This document shows positions 58,056 to 61,055 of a stretch of DNA of 61,055 nt, piece by piece. Numbering within the stretch: position 1 is the stretch's first letter; every line of letters begins with the position of its first letter. Below the pieces are notes generated by a model, which did no database searches, was not told the origin of the DNA, and saw only the letters and a program-made list of their open reading frames with translations. Source of the DNA: an uncultured Granulosicoccus sp. (lineage in GTDB: Bacteria > Pseudomonadota > Gammaproteobacteria > Granulosicoccales > Granulosicoccaceae); the NCBI GenBank assembly GCA_937924505.1, contig CALDSR010000020.1, positions 1 to 61,055 on the forward strand. The letters are read 5' to 3'. A program made the position numbers and the translations under genes.

Positions 58056-58778
58056 ATGAAAAAAGTCAAGGATCTGCTGTACTCGCTACGGCACACACCG
58101 CTTCATCCACAATGGTTAATCTTTGGTTCTGAACGTGCCGTCGACGAGTGGATAAAAGCTGAAGCGAGCGGAGTTGTCGTGGATATTGGTTGTGCGGACC
58201 AATCGCTCAGGAATAAATTGCCTCTCGATTGCACGTACATTGGGCTCGACTATCCGGGGACTGTCGACACCATGTACAAAACGAAACCGACCGTTTTTGG
58301 GGATGCGCATCAACCGCCGTTTGCCAAAAATTCGATTGACACGGTTGCCATGTTGGAAGTACTCGAGCACGTAACCGGCCCCGAAGCGGCCTTGCGAGAG
58401 TGCTGTGAATTGATAAAGGTGAACGGCACTTTGCTACTATCGATGCCATTTCTCTATCCTGTTCACGATGCACCAGCTGACTATCAGCGATTTACCAGGT
58501 TCAAGCTTGAATTACTGCTTTCTGCGAATGGCATGGTTGTGGAAAAATCTGTCTCGATTGGTCAGCCTGCCGTAACTGCGGCTGCTATGGTCAATATTGC
58601 GCTTACTAAATCGGTGATAACCGCGTTAGGGAAAAAGCATTTTTTCTGTTTGTTTGCCGTGCTGCTACCTGTGGTAATACCCGTCGTTAATCTGTCAGGC
58701 TGGTTGCTAGGCAAGTTGAGTCCTTCTGATGATTTCATGCCTCATAATATATTTATCGTGGCCCAAAAACGGAGTTAG
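58056..58778 (+). CDS. Class I SAM-dependent methyltransferase with C-terminal hydrophobic region
   Basis: 240 aa from ATG 58056. Motif I GVVVDIGCADQSLR, then YIGLDYPGT (acidic loop), GDAHQPPFAKNSIDTVAMLEVLEHV (motifs II/III of Methyltransf_11), LLLSMPFLYPVHDAPADYQRFT. Unusual: a hydrophobic C-terminal stretch (about 185-220, HFFCLFAVLLPVVIPVVNLSGWLLG) suggesting membrane association. No substrate can be assigned; the neighbourhood suggests surface glycan or lipid modification. Confidence 0.82.
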   Translation: MKKVKDLLYSLRHTPLHPQWLIFGSERAVDEWIKAEASGVVVDIGCADQSLRNKLPLDCTYIGLDYPGTVDTMYKTKPTVFGDAHQPPFAKNSIDTVAMLEVLEHVTGPEAALRECCELIKVNGTLLLSMPFLYPVHDAPADYQRFTRFKLELLLSANGMVVEKSVSIGQPAVTAAAMVNIALTKSVITALGKKHFFCLFAVLLPVVIPVVNLSGWLLGKLSPSDDFMPHNIFIVAQKRS

Positions 58779-58800
58779 CGACATATTTGATAACCAGGCC

Positions 58801-58967
58801 CGGAAGGTATATGCCGTGGTCTTCCGATAATTGCATGCATTCATGCATTGATGGTGCATCAAACCGCGAAAGCGGAACTCTCCCTTAGTTTGGTTGATTG
58901 AATTGGCCTGATATCAGATTCCCTGACGGTTCGTAGTGGCTTCTCAGAGCGAGATATAGGCCAATTC
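58801..58967. promoter_or_regulatory. Cluster of palindromes upstream of a sigma-54 promoter
   Basis: In order: CGGAAG/CTTCCG (58801-58806/58821-58826), TTGATG-GTG-CATCAA (58848-58862), CCGC-GAAA-GCGG (58864-58875), and GAATTGGCCT-G-ATATC (58900-58915) with GATATAGGCCAATTC (58953-58967), a 15-bp stem with a one-base bulge. CTGATATCAG (58908-58917) is itself a palindrome. They lie about 40-205 bp before the predicted transcription start, where activator sites of sigma-54 promoters usually sit. Could instead be a structured RNA. Confidence 0.5.
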
Positions 58968-58978
58968 TGATCATTTAG

Positions 58979-58995
58979 CTGGCACACACCTTGCT
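58979..58995 (+). promoter_or_regulatory. Sigma-54 (RpoN) -24/-12 promoter
   Basis: CTGGCACACACCTTGCT: -24 GG at 58981-58982, -12 GC at 58993-58994, with the obligatory 10 bp between them. Against TGGCACG-N4-TTGC[A/T] only the last base of the first block (A for G) differs. Predicted start near 59006, leaving a leader of about 26 nt to the ATG at 59032. Confidence 0.72.
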
Positions 58996-59031
58996 CATAC
59001 GCCTTAGTAACTCCAGTGAGTAATTCAAAAA

Positions 59032-60843
59032 ATGACTAGTGGGCGCATTGCACAATTGGTGTCTGGCACGGCTATTGGTTCCGCCCTTCTAGCAAATATA
59101 TTCCTATTTTTGCCGCTCACTCTGTTCTTGGGTAATGAAAAAGAATTTTCCGTTTCATTCGGCTCAATATTGGTAACGTATGTTGCCCCTGCGATTACCT
59201 TGATCGCGATTGTAGCCATCGTCTCAATGCTACTCCCCAAAAAAGCATTTCGTACATTTGCGGTAATCCTAGGTGTTCTGAGTATTTTGATTTGGGTGCA
59301 AGGGAACCTTTTTGTTTGGAGTTACGGACTTCTCAATGGGGCGGCTATCGATTGGAATGAGAATCGACTGCTCGGTTGGGTAGAGTTGGCGATCTGGCTG
59401 TCTGCAATTTTCTTTGTGATATGGAAATCAGAGCAAGTAGGGGAATTTATTTTTGGCATAGCGATGACATTGATGTTGTTGCAATTCTCGCTCTTTGGCT
59501 TCAATGCATGGAATTCTAAAGAGCAGTTAGAAGCCACAATCGACATAGAAAGAGAAAATGTAGCTGCTGATAATATATTCAGATACTCCAATACAGAGAA
59601 TATTATTCATATTGTCGCGGATGGGTTTCAGGCAGATGTTATGGATGAAATTCTCAACACTGGCGACTCGGGTAAGCAGCTGTCCGAAGCCCTTTCAGGA
59701 TTTACTGTTTTTAGCAAGAATCTTGGCGCTTTTCCGTATACCCATATGTCCGTTCCGGCGTTTTTGTCGAGTAACGTATATCGCAATCAAATGCCGATTG
59801 ACGAATATATGAAAAAATCATTTGGTGAGGATTCGATAATTAGCCTTGTCAGGAAAAACGGATATGAAGTTGATATAGCTGTTTCTCGTGGTGTGCTGAT
59901 GGATGTCTACGACTACGCCAAACCGGACAATTTGTTTCCGGTTGATAATGGTGGGGTACTTGTTCATGACAACATTATTAGAAATGAGGCGGCGCGTCTG
60001 TTTGATTTATCATTATTTCGAGGTGTTCCTCATGATTTGAAGGCTCGCGTCTATAACGATCAGAAATGGATTTTTCAGTCCTTGAGCCAAGACACGATAC
60101 CCGTCGCCTTGCAGAATTTTGCACATATGGCATTTCTCAGAAAATCGTCGAAGGAAATGACAGTAGATCGTAAAACTCCGGTTTACAAGTTGTTTCACTT
60201 GATGCTCAGCCATAACCCAATGGTGACAACGAATGACTGTCGACCGGCAAACAAAATTCTTCCTACTGCTCGGGAGAATGTCATAGTTCAAGCTCGGTGT
60301 GGACTTAATGAAATCGCATTATTTTTAGATAAGTTGAAGAGTTCAGGTGTGTATGAGTCGTCCACGATTGTTGTCATGGGAGATCACGGTGCCTGGGTGC
60401 AGCCTAAGAATCTGAAGGGCGTTCTGAACCCGGAGAAAGATTTCCATGAGGTGATTAACCCTGCTGTAGTCGCGCTTGCGACTCCATTTTTTGCTGTTAA
60501 ACGTCCTGGTGATACAGGAGCTATCAAATACAGTGATGCGCCAAGCTCAATCACCGACTTTGCAAAAACAATAGCCAGTATCAAGAATTATGACAATGAG
60601 TTTAATGGTGAATCTGTATTTGATCTATCGTCTGATGTTGCACGTGAGAGGTTATTTGCGTTTTATCATTACAAAAAAAGTGAATGGGTAGACAACCATC
60701 TGGGCGTGATGGAAGAATTCCGTATTTTGGGAGATGCTGCGGATAGTGCCACATGGAGAAAGATAAATACTTATTCACCTGATGGTGTTAAGCAAGCGGC
60801 TGATAACGAGAGTTTTCTCTGGGTAGAGCTGTCAGATAATTAA
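59032..60843 (+). CDS. Membrane-anchored alkaline-phosphatase-superfamily enzyme (sulfatase / phosphoethanolamine-transferase-like)
   Basis: 603 aa. Five membrane helices in the first 160 residues, then a periplasmic catalytic domain (about 185-560). Metal-ligand-like Asp197 in IIHIVADGFQAD, candidate nucleophile Thr237 in PYTHMSVPAFLSS (compare the T-x-x-S-V/L-P of EptA-type transferases), and VMGDHGAW with the late Asp-His metal pair. The substrate is not identifiable: phosphoglycerol, phosphoethanolamine or sulfate transfer or hydrolysis are possible. Preceded by the sigma-54 promoter and followed by a small secreted protein gene. More A/T-rich than the core genes. Confidence 0.8.
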   Translation: MTSGRIAQLVSGTAIGSALLANIFLFLPLTLFLGNEKEFSVSFGSILVTYVAPAITLIAIVAIVSMLLPKKAFRTFAVILGVLSILIWVQGNLFVWSYGLLNGAAIDWNENRLLGWVELAIWLSAIFFVIWKSEQVGEFIFGIAMTLMLLQFSLFGFNAWNSKEQLEATIDIERENVAADNIFRYSNTENIIHIVADGFQADVMDEILNTGDSGKQLSEALSGFTVFSKNLGAFPYTHMSVPAFLSSNVYRNQMPIDEYMKKSFGEDSIISLVRKNGYEVDIAVSRGVLMDVYDYAKPDNLFPVDNGGVLVHDNIIRNEAARLFDLSLFRGVPHDLKARVYNDQKWIFQSLSQDTIPVALQNFAHMAFLRKSSKEMTVDRKTPVYKLFHLMLSHNPMVTTNDCRPANKILPTARENVIVQARCGLNEIALFLDKLKSSGVYESSTIVVMGDHGAWVQPKNLKGVLNPEKDFHEVINPAVVALATPFFAVKRPGDTGAIKYSDAPSSITDFAKTIASIKNYDNEFNGESVFDLSSDVARERLFAFYHYKKSEWVDNHLGVMEEFRILGDAADSATWRKINTYSPDGVKQAADNESFLWVELSDN

Positions 60844-60908
60844 TTCACGATAAATTGGTGCCGATCCGATTGTTCGGTATAAAGCACGACTGAAAGAGAT
60901 AGAGAGCA

Positions 60909-61055
60909 ATGAAAATTACTAAATATCTACCGTTGTTATTAATAGCGTTACTTACACCATCGGTATCGCATGCCTATGTTGATCCTGGATCGGGAAGTGT
61001 GATTGTTACTGCAATATTAGGGTGTGCGGCAGCAATAAGCTACACGTGTCGCAAG
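60909..61055 (+). CDS. Small secreted protein with AYVDPGSGS motif (5' part only)
   Basis: Only 49 codons lie in the window; the gene runs off the edge. The signal peptide MKITKYLPLLLIALLTPSVSHA is followed by AYVDPGSGSVIVTAILG and a hydrophobic segment ending in TCRK. The D-P-G-[ST]-G-S pattern just after signal cleavage, followed by a membrane helix, recurs (as recalled) in small proteins encoded beside sulfatase-type membrane enzymes in surface-glycan regions. It follows the preceding gene by 65 bp with a GAGAG-type ribosome-binding site, so probably shares its sigma-54 transcript. Function unknown. Confidence 0.65.
   Translation, partial: MKITKYLPLLLIALLTPSVSHAYVDPGSGSVIVTAILGCAAAISYTCRK

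Overview
This is a chromosomal core-genome segment of a gammaproteobacterium. The evidence is gene content and order: mlaFEDCB-murA-hisG, an algW/degS-type protease followed by a Nif3-like gene, petABC-sspAB, yraN/lpoA/rsmI, the complete dcw (division and cell wall) cluster from mraZ to lpxC, then secA-argJ-mutT. As recalled, this order resembles Pseudomonas and other non-enteric gammaproteobacteria. HPr kinase (hprK) beside rpoN, the short-form hisG, and insertions in several conserved proteins suggest a less-studied, possibly marine, lineage rather than Pseudomonas or an enteric. The genus cannot be named from the sequence.

Layout. 1-1.4 kb: an outer-membrane porin and a BON-domain lipoprotein share a bidirectional terminator. 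13.8 to 1.6 kb (minus strand): a long, tightly packed gene string mlaA-kdsD-lptC-lptA-lptB-rpoN-hpf-ptsN-hprK-rapZ-ptsH-ptsI-mgtE. It joins lipopolysaccharide assembly, sigma-54, ribosome hibernation and a complete regulatory phosphotransferase relay without any sugar permease. 13.9-18.96 kb (plus): mlaFEDCB, murA and hisG, with mlaF divergent from mlaA, so the whole Mla lipid-transport pathway lies at one locus. 18.97-23.7 kb: an accessory block with a DAHP synthase, a HAMP-only membrane protein, a metzincin protease with an ADAM-like propeptide motif and a GlyGly-CTERM tail, and a DUF1919 gene. 23.8-32.8 kb: a DegS/AlgW-like protease, a Nif3-like protein, the cytochrome bc1 operon with sspAB, yraN, lpoA and rsmI. 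32.85-33.22 kb: RNase P RNA. 33.5-52.0 kb: mraZ-rsmH-ftsL-ftsI-murE-murF-mraY-murD-ftsW-murG-murC-ddl-ftsQ-ftsA-ftsZ-lpxC, mostly with 1-8 nt overlaps. 52.1-58.0 kb: a DciA-like protein, an M23 peptidase, secA, argJ and mutT. 58.0-61.06 kb: surface-glycan type genes (methyltransferase, membrane phosphatase/sulfatase-superfamily enzyme, and the start of a small secreted DPGSGS protein), visibly richer in A and T.

The most noteworthy non-standard signals are these. (1) A near-consensus sigma-54 promoter at 58979-58995, preceded by a run of palindromes, in front of the membrane phosphatase/sulfatase gene. (2) A 288-bp ftsZ-lpxC spacer carrying four strong consecutive hairpins ahead of a TTG-initiated lpxC. 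(3) An MlaA lipoprotein ending in twelve Asp-Glu-Leu repeats. (4) The two-gene HAMP/metzincin unit. (5) A clear mraZ promoter with MraZ-box-like repeats. (6) Hydrophilic insertions in PtsN, RapZ, MurD and MurF. No tRNA genes, CRISPR arrays, insertion sequences or phage genes were recognised.
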